64,000 nt of DNA from DASYPQ01 sp036006425 (GTDB lineage: Bacteria > Planctomycetota > UBA1135 > GCA-002686595), in assembly GCA_036006425.1 (NCBI GenBank), contig DASYPQ010000022.1:474547-538546 (forward strand), written 5' to 3'. The translations under genes and the position numbers were made by a program. Of the stretch, positions 27,084-34,097 are shown in pieces (within the stretch, counting starts at the first letter, position 1; each line of letters starts with the position of its first letter). Below the pieces are notes generated by a model. That model had not been told where the DNA came from, searched no databases, and worked only from the letters and a program-made list of their open reading frames with translations.

Positions 27084-28565
27084 TCAGCCGTCCTGCACGA
27101 CGACGAACAGGCTCGCCCCGCGCCGCTTCAGGAGCAGCAGCGCCCGGTTCCGCTCACGCGCTTTCGAGAGGAGGTCCGCGAGCTCACCGACCGTCTTCAC
27201 CTGGCGGTGGTCCGCCTCGACGATCACGTCGCCGGTCTGCACGCCGGCGCGCGAGGCCGCGCTGCCGGGGCGCACGCTCTCGACGAAAACGCCTTTCTCG
27301 TCGTCGAGGTCGAGTTGCCTCGCGATGTCCGGCGTCAGCGTCGCGACCGTCAGGCCCCAGTGATCCTGCGGATCCGCCGGCGGCGCGGCGGCCGGGACGG
27401 CCTGCTTCGCGGCGCCGCCGAGCTTCCCGATCTCCGCGGTCAGGGTCTGCGCCTTCCCGTTCCGGATCACGTCGAGTCGCGCCTTCGCGCCCGGGCTCAT
27501 GCCCACGATCCGGTTCCGGAACTCGTGCCGGTCGGTGACCGGCTTGTCGTCGAGACGGACGATCACGTCGCCCACTTTCAGACCGGCAGTGTCCGCGGGT
27601 GAGCCGCGATTCACGTCCGCGACGAGCACTCCCTTCGATTCCGGGAGCTGGAATTCCTTCGCGAGATCCGCGTCGACGTCCTGGAGGATCACGCCGAGCA
27701 TCCCGCGCGTCACGCTCGCGCCCTTCGCGAGGGTCGGCAGCATCGCGTGAATCATGTTCGCGGGGATCGCGAAGCCGACGCCCGAGTATTGGCCGACGCT
27801 CGTCGCGATCGCGCTGTTCATGCCGACGACTTCGCCGCGCATGTTGACCAGCGGACCGCCCGAGTTCCCCGGATTGATCGCCGCGTCCGTCTGCAGGAAG
27901 TCCTCGAAGTCCGAGATGCCGACCTCCGACCTCCCGGTGGCGCTGATGATCCCGAGCGTCACCGTCTGGGTGAGCCCGAACGGCGCGCCGACCGCCATCA
28001 CCATGTCCCCGACGCGCAGCTGATCCGAATCGCCGAGGCTCACGGTCGGCAGGTCCTTGGGCACGCTCCCGCGGATGCGGATCACGGCGACGTCCGTCCC
28101 GACGTCCGTGCTGACGATCTCCGCCTCGAACTGGCGCCCGTCGGCGAGCCGCACATGGATCTCGTCGACGTCGTTCACGACGTGGTTGTTCGTGAGGATG
28201 TGGCCCTCCTCGTCGAGGATCATCCCGGAGCCCATGCCGTGCATCGGAACGCCTTCGTCAGGGGCATCGAAGGGCGAGGGCGCCTGGCGGCCGAACGGCG
28301 AACGCCGCTGGAGGCTCGGGCGCAGGAAGTCCCCGTCGAACGGCCAAGACTGCTCCTGACCGCGCATTCTCGCGAGCCGCTCCGAGTAGACGCTCACGAC
28401 GGCGGGCTTCACGTGCGTCGCGACGGCCGCGAACGCGTTCCCGAGCTGCTCGGCGGGCGCCGTGACGGCTCCCGGCAGGGGTCCCGACTTCTGAACCTGA
28501 CCGATGGGAACGGCGACCCGCGTGGGGATGAGCCACGCGCCGAGGAGCAGCAGCAGTGCGTGCAT
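27084..28565 (-). CDS. htrA: HtrA/DegP-type periplasmic serine protease
   Basis: A 493-aa exported protease. A signal-like N-terminus (MHALLLLLGAWLIPTRVAV) precedes the trypsin-like domain with His128 (ILTNNHVV), Asp158 (VGTDVAVIRI) and Ser235 (INPGNSGGPLVN). Two PDZ domains follow: one from about 285 (GMLGVILQDV, GSPADTAGLKVGDVIVRLDD) and one at the end (DEKGVFVESVRPGSAASRAGVQTGDVIVEAD). The order protease-PDZ-PDZ matches DegP/DegQ, which degrades or holds misfolded envelope proteins. ATG 28565 starts the protein; the open frame further upstream is shadow of the promoter region. It is convergent with the preceding gene and divergent from the DUF2231 gene. Confidence 0.95.
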   Translation of the reverse strand: MHALLLLLGAWLIPTRVAVPIGQVQKSGPLPGAVTAPAEQLGNAFAAVATHVKPAVVSVYSERLARMRGQEQSWPFDGDFLRPSLQRRSPFGRQAPSPFDAPDEGVPMHGMGSGMILDEEGHILTNNHVVNDVDEIHVRLADGRQFEAEIVSTDVGTDVAVIRIRGSVPKDLPTVSLGDSDQLRVGDMVMAVGAPFGLTQTVTLGIISATGRSEVGISDFEDFLQTDAAINPGNSGGPLVNMRGEVVGMNSAIATSVGQYSGVGFAIPANMIHAMLPTLAKGASVTRGMLGVILQDVDADLAKEFQLPESKGVLVADVNRGSPADTAGLKVGDVIVRLDDKPVTDRHEFRNRIVGMSPGAKARLDVIRNGKAQTLTAEIGKLGGAAKQAVPAAAPPADPQDHWGLTVATLTPDIARQLDLDDEKGVFVESVRPGSAASRAGVQTGDVIVEADHRQVKTVGELADLLSKARERNRALLLLKRRGASLFVVVQDG

Positions 28566-28775
28566 GATGGATCGCGGTCGGACAAGTGCCGTGCCAGGAC
28601 GCGCTGCGACAGCGCGCCTTCGGCCGGCCTCGCGCGCGCGTTCCATGTCGTTCGCAGAATCCACCTGTAGAAAATGCAAGGTGGCGCGCGCACTCGCGCC
28701 GGGACCGCCGCGGTCGGTCGCGGCGGCGTGGTCCGCGGCTTGCATTCGCGGGGAGGGCTCGTCGCGAAGTTCGTC

Positions 28776-29315
28776 ATGGAATCCAAGATCAAGGTCGCCG
28801 GCCACCCGCTCCACCCGATGCTGGTCGGTTTCCCGGTGACGCTCTACGTCGCCACGTTCGCCTGCTTCCTCGCGGCGCGGATGGGTGCGGACCCCTTCTG
28901 GTTCCGCGTCGGCGTCTACGCGAACCTCGCGGGCATCGCGACGGCGGCGGTCGCTGCGGTCCCGGGCTTCATCGACTGGGCGTTCGGAGTCGAAAACGGG
29001 ACGCCCGCGAAGAGCACGGGCCTCGCGCATATGGGCTTCAACGTCGGAGCGCTGGTCGTGTTCGCGCTCAACCTGTTCCTCGTGTGGAACCACCGCGTCG
29101 ACGCGATCCCTTCGACGAAGTTCGTCCTCCTGCCGCTGATCGGCCTCGGCTTGACCGTCGCCGCGGGTTTCCTGGGCTGGAAGATGGTCCAGACCCACCA
29201 CGTCGGGGTCGATCTGACGCCCGAGCAGCGTCGCCTCGAACCTCGCCCGACCCACCCCGTCCGTCCAGCCACGCCGCCGCACGGGATGGAGCACGGACCG
29301 CGGCCTTCCCTCTGA
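28776..29315 (+). CDS. DUF2231 membrane protein
   Basis: A 179-aa protein with four membrane helices and the defining DUF2231 start GHPLHPMLVGFPVTLYVATF, a His-containing motif at the head of helix 1. A second His-rich element (KMVQTHHVGVDL) follows the last helix, and the C-terminal tail is Pro/His-rich. Members are often found beside cytochromes or redox proteins and may bind a metal or haem; this one lies alone between HtrA and a secreted protein. ATG 28776 is preferred over earlier GTG/TTG codons in the Gly-rich upstream frame. Start to start, the two divergent genes are 210 bp apart. Confidence 0.85.
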   Translation: MESKIKVAGHPLHPMLVGFPVTLYVATFACFLAARMGADPFWFRVGVYANLAGIATAAVAAVPGFIDWAFGVENGTPAKSTGLAHMGFNVGALVVFALNLFLVWNHRVDAIPSTKFVLLPLIGLGLTVAAGFLGWKMVQTHHVGVDLTPEQRRLEPRPTHPVRPATPPHGMEHGPRPSL

Positions 29316-29335
29316 TCGCCCCCTCGGAGCCCGCC

Positions 29336-30298
29336 ATGCACGCACGCAGCCTCTTCGTTCCTTTCGCGTTCGCTCTCGTCGCCGGCTCCGTCCGCGCCCA
29401 GAGCCACATGATCTTCATCTCCGGCAACGTCCAGACGGGCCAGATCTGGAACGCCGCGACCAGCGCCGGCAACGGCACGAGCGGATCGTGCTCGGTCTCC
29501 TCGAACGGCGTCGAGTACTACGACGCACCGTTCTTCACAGACCAGACGGCCGACACCTACAGCCTCAGTCTCTACTACGAGTCGTTCCAGTCCGGGTTCG
29601 TCTACCTCTACCAGGACCAGTTCGATCCGCAGAATCCTTGCGAAGGGATCATCGCGTTCGGTTACGCCCCGCTCGCGAACATCACGAACATCCACCTCGA
29701 CGCGAACCGCCAGTACGTCTTCGTCACGTCGGAGGACACGCTCCACGGCGGCGGCGGGAGCTTCCAGGTCACGATCGACGGCCCGATGAGCTGTCACATG
29801 TTCCTCGGGAGCATTCCGAGCCCGCATCATCCGTTCTGCTTCGGCGACGGATCGGGGAGCCCGTGTCCGTGCGCCAACGAGAGCCCGGCGGGCGGGCAGG
29901 CCGGCTGCCTGAACTCGGTCGCGCAAGGCGGAAAGCTGACGGCGACCGGCGACGCGAGCGTCGCGAGCGACACGCTGATCCTCTTCGGATCGCAGATGCC
30001 GAACACCCCGGCTCTCTACATTCAGGGCGCGGGCGACGTCGCCGGCGGCAACGGCTCGGTGTTCGGCGACGGACTGCGCTGCGTGCGCGGCGCGCTCGTG
30101 CGACTCGGCATCGAGACGAACTCGGGCGGTGCGTCGCACTATCCGGCGCCGGGACAGGCGCCGGTCTCGGTGCGCGGACATGTCCCGCCGGGCGGCGGCG
30201 ACTTCGTATACCAGTGCTGGTACCGCGACCCCGCACCGTTCTGCACCACCGCGACGTTCAACCTCACGAACGGCGTGCGCGTGCGCTGGTTGCCGTAG
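29336..30298 (+). CDS. Secreted protein with cysteine-rich C-terminal domain
   Basis: A 320-aa exported protein: signal peptide (LFVPFAFALVAGSVRA, cleavage near residue 21), a first domain of about 140 residues with a jelly-roll look (YSLSLYYESFQSGFVYLYQ, ANRQYVFVTSEDT) resembling pre-peptidase C-type beta-sandwich domains, then the shared C-terminal domain from about 168. Landmarks in it are FCFGDGSGSPCPCANES, AGCLNSVAQGG, VFGDGLRCVRGALVRL, YPAPGQAPVSVRG, CWYRDP and FNLTNGVRVRWLP at the end. It follows the DUF2231 gene by 20 bp. No catalytic motif is visible. Confidence 0.82.
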   Translation: MHARSLFVPFAFALVAGSVRAQSHMIFISGNVQTGQIWNAATSAGNGTSGSCSVSSNGVEYYDAPFFTDQTADTYSLSLYYESFQSGFVYLYQDQFDPQNPCEGIIAFGYAPLANITNIHLDANRQYVFVTSEDTLHGGGGSFQVTIDGPMSCHMFLGSIPSPHHPFCFGDGSGSPCPCANESPAGGQAGCLNSVAQGGKLTATGDASVASDTLILFGSQMPNTPALYIQGAGDVAGGNGSVFGDGLRCVRGALVRLGIETNSGGASHYPAPGQAPVSVRGHVPPGGGDFVYQCWYRDPAPFCTTATFNLTNGVRVRWLP

Positions 30299-30531
30299 AG
30301 CCTCTCGTTCACCAAGTCCTCTCAATAGCTACTCGAGGTCGATGATGTCCCCCCGAAGCGCCTTCGTTCCCCGCCTCTCTGCCCGGCTGCGTGATTCCCT
30401 CGACGGTTGGATGTTGACCCTCGTCGACGTCAAGGACGCCAAGAACTGGGTCCGCTTCGCGCCGCCCGCTGGGAAGGACAGGATCCGACGGAAGCAGCCA
30501 GCTAGCGCGCGGAGGCGCTGACTCTGTCGCG

Positions 30532-30912
30532 TCAGCTGCCGTGCAGGTTCGAGCCGTGCAGGAGGTAGAGCACTCCTGCGAGCGCCACGAAGAGTGCGGC
30601 GGCGACGTTCGCGACAACGTTCCCTGAATCCACCTCGCGCGTCTCGAGCGTGCGGACGGTGGCCGTGTGAACCCGAATGTCGCCGCCCGGGTGCGCTTCC
30701 CCGGCGACGAACTCGCCCCCTTCGTCCGTATCGATGCGCGGATGCTCGAGCGTCACGGCGCTGCCGTCCGAGCGCTCGAGACGCACCGCGTCGGTGTGCT
30801 CGATCGTCGCCGCGTTCCACGGCCGCTTCTGCTCGACCCAGCTGTGGACGTCGAGACAGCCGGGGAGCAGCGCGAGGAGCAGGAACGCGAGGTGCGGAAG
30901 GAATCGGCGCAC
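30532..30912 (-). CDS. Small predicted lipoprotein
   Basis: A 126-aa protein. A signal peptide ends in LLPGC (Cys19), a lipobox. The mature part has WNAATIEHTDAVRLERSDGSAVTLEHPRIDTD, a beta-rich stretch, and a second hydrophobic segment near the C-terminus (NVVANVAAALFVALAGVLYLL), so it may be doubly anchored. I recognise no family. It ends the minus-strand cluster 30532-31920; the next gene upstream ends 3 bp before its start, so it is probably co-transcribed with the DsrE-like lipoprotein. Confidence 0.65.
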   Translation of the reverse strand: MRRFLPHLAFLLLALLPGCLDVHSWVEQKRPWNAATIEHTDAVRLERSDGSAVTLEHPRIDTDEGGEFVAGEAHPGGDIRVHTATVRTLETREVDSGNVVANVAAALFVALAGVLYLLHGSNLHGS

Positions 30913-30915
30913 GGC

Positions 30916-31464
30916 TCAGAAGCTCAGCAGCGCGTACCCGTCGTTCTGATACGTCATGAGGACGATGAGGGCGTCGCACGCCACCTGCACGTCGCTCGCG
31001 ATCGACTTCGGATCGATGTTCTCGAACGCGAGATTCTGGCCGCACACGAGGAGCTGGACGCCGGCCTTCTTCATCTGCGCGAGCACGGGCAGATTGGGAT
31101 TGCTCGTCCCGAAGCGACGCTCGTAGCTCCCCTCCTCGAGGATCCCGTCGATCGCGGCGCCGTGGAACACGACGACGAACTTCACCTTGTCGAGCGGAAC
31201 ACCCGCGGCGGCGAACGCGTTCAGCTCCGATCCGGCCATGTTCAAGGCCGGAAGGATCTCGGTCGGGCTCGCCGAGCCGCGCGTCGCGTCGAAGACGGCC
31301 TTGTAGGTGTGCGCGCTGTCCGGCGGAACGGCCGCTCCCGGGATCGCGACGTACCCGTCCGCTCCGGAGATGGCGGCGGCCTGCGGCGCGGGCCAGACGG
31401 TCCCCGTCGACGCCGGCTGCGTCGCGCATGCGGTCAAGACGAGAAGAAGGAGGCCGCGTCTCAC
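30916..31464 (-). CDS. DsrE/F-like protein, predicted lipoprotein
   Basis: A 182-aa protein with a lipobox-type signal (LLLLVLTAC, Cys13) and an alpha/beta core like the DsrE/DsrF/TusD family: KAVFDATRGSASPTEILPALNMAGSELNAF, VKFVVVFHGAAIDGI, VQLLVCGQNLAFENID. The GQN segment with a Cys (VCGQNL) is the place of the active Cys in several periplasmic DsrE-like proteins, which are linked to sulfur metabolism. It sits in a run of small minus-strand genes, with 15 bp to the upstream one. Sulfur chemistry is suggested by family only. Confidence 0.75.
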   Translation of the reverse strand: MRRGLLLLVLTACATQPASTGTVWPAPQAAAISGADGYVAIPGAAVPPDSAHTYKAVFDATRGSASPTEILPALNMAGSELNAFAAAGVPLDKVKFVVVFHGAAIDGILEEGSYERRFGTSNPNLPVLAQMKKAGVQLLVCGQNLAFENIDPKSIASDVQVACDALIVLMTYQNDGYALLSF

Positions 31465-31479
31465 GAGAAGTGCCGCAGT

Positions 31480-31920
31480 CTAGCGCCGCGGCTCCGCGAG
31501 CTCGTGCTGGACGAGCTTCGCGAGGTACATCGGGTCCCTCATCCGGCGCTGGGACCGGCGGATCGTGAGCGCGAGCCGCGACCCCATCCAGCCCCCGGCG
31601 AGCGCGATGCCGGCCGCAAGACAGATCGCCGCGTTCAGCGGTCGCCAAGGTCGTTCGAGCGCTTTCGCGGCCACGAAATAGACGGGGAGCGCGACGACTC
31701 CGACCGCGAGCGCCCAGAGAGCGTGGTGCGCGACCAGGTCCAGGCGCTGCGCCGCTCCGAGGAGCGCCCACTCGCTCGCGCCTTGCCGGAGGACGACGCC
31801 TCCGCACGAGATGCACTCCGAGAGCGGCCTCCCGACAACGGCGCGGCGCCCTGCCTTCGCGAGCGCGGCCCCGCAGTGCGGGCACCGCTGCGCATCGATC
31901 TCGTCTCCTGTCGCGGCCAT
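31480..31920 (-). CDS. Zinc-ribbon membrane protein
   Basis: A 146-aa protein starting with a zinc-ribbon-like pair of knuckles (CPHCGA and CISCGG), followed by two membrane helices (about residues 60-85 and 95-112) and a basic tail. It is similar in layout to many uncharacterised zinc-ribbon membrane proteins. Start at ATG 31920. The gene heads a three-gene minus-strand run with spacing of 15 and 3 bp. Confidence 0.7.
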   Translation of the reverse strand: MAATGDEIDAQRCPHCGAALAKAGRRAVVGRPLSECISCGGVVLRQGASEWALLGAAQRLDLVAHHALWALAVGVVALPVYFVAAKALERPWRPLNAAICLAAGIALAGGWMGSRLALTIRRSQRRMRDPMYLAKLVQHELAEPRR

Positions 31921-31983
31921 GAAGATCTCGACTTCACGCCCGACCCTAGCGCCCTCGCGCGCCGGTGACCACCCCCTAGCGCG

Positions 31984-32370
31984 CTACATGATCGGGTCCG
32001 CGGAGCGGCTCACGCGCCAGTAGTAGCGCGCGGCGCCGTCACTCGAGCCCGTCGACTGCGTCGAATCCACGCCGTCCCTGTTCTTGTCGAACGGCCTCCA
32101 ATCGGGATCTCGGCGGTCGTGCCGTCGCGGTTTGCGGTTGAACTGGCTCATCGCCGCGTCGGCGACACCGGTCTCCCTGAAATTGGCCTGCGCCTCGGCG
32201 AGCGAGAATCGATTCATTCCGTTTCTCGACGTCGGGTGCCGGAGCTGCGCCGCGTCGTCCCACCACATGCAAATGGTGCAAACGTCCTTCGTCCCTGGGG
32301 CTCCGGGCAGGGTCAAATACCCGCAACACGGGCAGGGATGCAAAGGCGAAGCTGAAGGGATCTTCTCCAT
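31984..32370 (-). CDS. CPCC cysteine-rich domain protein
   Basis: A 128-aa soluble protein with the cysteine-rich CPCC motif HPCPCCGYLTLPGAPGTKDVCTICMWWDD near the N-terminus (split here: CPCCGYLTL and CTICMWWDD), the pattern of the Cys_rich_CPCC family. That family typically continues with an N-rich helical segment, here RNGMNRFSLAEAQANFRETG. It probably binds zinc. It is often found as a scattered accessory gene, sometimes near immunity or toxin loci, but no such partner is visible here. Start ATG 32370 chosen because the frame before it is Arg-rich shadow. Confidence 0.8.
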   Translation of the reverse strand: MEKIPSASPLHPCPCCGYLTLPGAPGTKDVCTICMWWDDAAQLRHPTSRNGMNRFSLAEAQANFRETGVADAAMSQFNRKPRRHDRRDPDWRPFDKNRDGVDSTQSTGSSDGAARYYWRVSRSADPIM

Positions 32371-32476
32371 GCCGTAGAGCCCGAGGGGAATCGGGCGCTG
32401 AACTCTTCGAAAGGCGCGCAGTCGAACTCCGTGCCACGTGGGCGGCATTCGTTCGAACTGAAGGGCTTGAAAAAGC

Positions 32477-32710
32477 CTAATTCAGCCGCTTCAGGTGCGT
32501 CGTGGTCATGTGCCCGACGAAGTTCGCCTTGGCTTCCTCGACCGCGCTCTGCGTGTCCGGATGCGCGCGCGTGTTCGCGCCGCGGCTCCCGCAGGCGGAG
32601 CAGTTCCACTCCCCGCGCAAGGAGCCCTCGGCTCGCAGCACACGGACATCGAAGCCGATGCCGTTGAGAGTGTGCGCTTCCTGGTATTCCACCGGGTCGT
32701 CGACGCTCAT
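32477..32710 (-). CDS. Small C2H2-like protein of unknown function
   Basis: A 77-aa protein with CSACGS (CxxC) followed 23-30 residues later by HMTTTH, a possible zinc site in the order C-x2-C...H-x4-H. The start is ATG 32710 (MSVDDPVEYQEAH). The gene runs in the same direction as the CPCC gene, 106 bp upstream of it. No family is recognised. Its 5' side faces the repeat-rich region before the methyltransferase. Confidence 0.5.
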   Translation of the reverse strand: MSVDDPVEYQEAHTLNGIGFDVRVLRAEGSLRGEWNCSACGSRGANTRAHPDTQSAVEEAKANFVGHMTTTHLKRLN

Positions 32711-32882
32711 GAGGAACTCTCGAACCCCTCCACTTTCGAACAACGCCTAGCGCCGGTGCAAAGGGTTTCTACCGGATCCATCGTGTGGAACCGCGCCCGG
32801 TGCCGCGTGACGAACTCGAAACCCGGCTGGTTCCTCGGCTGGAGGGGCGGTCGCACCCTCGCATCGGCCCGCGGAACGACCC

Positions 32883-32941
32883 ACGGTGCCGCGACAGTTT
32901 GTCACAGCCGCGGCGGCTGTGACAAACTGTCGCGGTACCGT
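32883..32941. repeat. Long inverted repeat (28-bp arms, 3-bp loop)
   Basis: Left arm 32883-32910 begins ACGGTGCCGCGACAG; right arm 32914-32941 ends CTGTCGCGGTACCGT. The arms are complementary over 28 bases with one G-T mismatch; the inner 22 bases are perfect, separated by CGG. The outer ends share GGTACC-like sequence with the repeat family at 33741-33939 and 55451-55523. There is no T run, so it is not an ordinary terminator. Confidence 0.9.
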
Positions 32942-32967
32942 ACGTCGCAGCCCGAAGTGCCAGAAGA

Positions 32968-32984
32968 CGAACCAGGTACCGTAC
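32968..32984. repeat. Repeat-family half element upstream of methyltransferase
   Basis: CGAACCAGGTACCGTAC, the exact reverse complement of the 17 bases at 33741-33757. Only 5 bp separate it from the methyltransferase ATG, so it lies where a ribosome-binding site would be expected. No Shine-Dalgarno sequence other than parts of this repeat is visible. Confidence 0.85.
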
Positions 32985-32989
32985 TTTCC

Positions 32990-33787
32990 ATGAGCTTCCG
33001 CATCGGCACGGACGCCTACGCGCGGCACGTCGGTCGGTACAGCGCGGCGCTCGCGTCGGCTTTCTGCGAGCGCGCCGGCGTCGCAGCCGGCGACTCCGTG
33101 CTCGACGTCGGTTGCGGGCCCGGTCCGCTGATCGCCGAGGCCGCACGGCGGGTCGGTCCGGAGAAGGTCGCGGGCGTCGATTCCTCGGAGCCCTTCCTCG
33201 CGATCTGCCGCGCCGCCTTGCCGGGCGCGGATCTACGCACGGCGGACGCCGAGGATCTGCCGTTCGGCGACCAATCGTTCGACGTCGTGCTGTCGCAGCT
33301 CGTGCTCAACTTCATCCTCGACGCGCGCGCCGGCGTCGCGGAGATGGCGCGCGTCGCTCGGCGCACGGTCGCCGCGTGCGTATGGGACTACGCCGGCGGG
33401 ATGACGATGCTGCGCGCGTTCTGGGATGCCGCGATCGAGCTGGATCCACTCGCACCGGACGAAGCGAGGACGATGCGCTTCTGCACCGCTCCCGAGCTGC
33501 GCTCGCTGTGGGAACGCGCGGGACTGCGCGACGTCGCGACCGGCGAGATCGTCGTCGCGGCCGAGTACACGGACTTCGAAGACTACTGGACGCCGTTCGA
33601 GAGCGGGATCGGCCCGTCCGGAGCGTACGTCGCCGCGCTCTCGAACGCGCGCCGAGACACGTTCCGCACCGCCTGCTTCCGCCGCCTCGGCTCGCCTCCC
33701 GGACCGTTCCGCCTCGACGCGCGCGCGTGGTTCGTGCGCGGTACGGTACCTGGTTCGCTTTCGCGCACCTCGGGCGGCGATCGCTGA
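32990..33787 (+). CDS. Class I methyltransferase bracketed by inverted repeats
   Basis: A 265-aa methyltransferase: motif I SVLDVGCGPGPLIAEAA, acidic residue VAGVDSSEPF, motif II-like FDVVLSQLVLNFILDAR, closest by eye to the Methyltransf_11/UbiE-like group. Both ends touch repeat sequence. The ATG is 5 bp after the half element at 32968-32984. The final codons, from the Gly-Thr after WFVR (residue 251) to the stop, are encoded by the repeat at 33741-33786. The natural end of the protein may therefore be shorter and the tail (GTVPGSLSRTSGGDR) may have been added by the repeat. Confidence 0.85.
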   Translation: MSFRIGTDAYARHVGRYSAALASAFCERAGVAAGDSVLDVGCGPGPLIAEAARRVGPEKVAGVDSSEPFLAICRAALPGADLRTADAEDLPFGDQSFDVVLSQLVLNFILDARAGVAEMARVARRTVAACVWDYAGGMTMLRAFWDAAIELDPLAPDEARTMRFCTAPELRSLWERAGLRDVATGEIVVAAEYTDFEDYWTPFESGIGPSGAYVAALSNARRDTFRTACFRRLGSPPGPFRLDARAWFVRGTVPGSLSRTSGGDR

Positions 33788-33850
33788 GGACAGTGCGGTA
33801 CCCCGTTCGGTTTCTCGCGCTGCGCGTCGAGACCGCGGCATGCAGCACGA
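33741..33850. repeat. Two tandem half copies of the GGTACC repeat family
   Basis: Left-arm-like units begin at 33741 (GTACGGTACCTGGTTCG) and 33793 (GTGCGGTACCCCGTTCG, diverged). Both are followed by TTTC.CGCGC, then unrelated GC-rich sequence. Together with the unit at 33856 they make three left halves at spacings of 52 and 63 bp. The first unit forms the 3' end of the methyltransferase gene. Confidence 0.8.
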
Positions 33851-34097
33851 GGAAAGTACGGTACCTGGTTCGTTTTCACGCGCTTCGCGTCGCGATCGCT
33901 GCATGCAGCGCGAAAGAATGAACCAGGTACCGTACTTTCGCTCGGTCGCCCGCCGCATCCACACGCACTCGACCGTCCGACCCTCTGCTCGCTTGCGCGG
34001 GGCTTCGCGGGAGAATCCTCTCCCCCGCAGTCGTGTAGAATCGGCCGGCGGCACCGTCGCGCCGCATCGCGGATCAGCAGGCTGAATCGGAGCACTG
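33788..34097. other. Gene-free stretch dominated by repeats
   Basis: A stretch of 310 bp between stop 33787 and ATG 34098. The first half is the repeat cluster (33793-33939). The second half (33940-34097) holds the presumed promoter of the membrane protein gene, where I see no convincing consensus boxes. Confidence 0.6.
33852..33939. repeat. Full palindromic element of the repeat family
   Basis: An 88-bp element. The outer 20 bases (GAAAGTACGGTACCTGGTTC at 33852-33871) are perfectly complementary to the end at 33920-33939. A further 13 bases (to CGCGCT / AGCGCG) pair with four mismatches. It could fold into a hairpin of about 33 bp with a loop of about 22 bases. It lies in the 310-bp gene-free stretch between the methyltransferase and the following membrane protein gene. 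Confidence 0.88.

Noticed and set aside
30344..30521. A short plus-strand frame beginning MSPRSAFVPRL after the secreted protein gene
   Set aside because: Very basic, no ribosome-binding site or recognisable feature; the 233-bp gap shows nothing firm.
33741..33939. Three repeated units in a row as a possible CRISPR array
   Set aside because: Units differ in length (52 and 63 bp apart) and diverge, the sequence between them is not spacer-like, and no cas genes are near.
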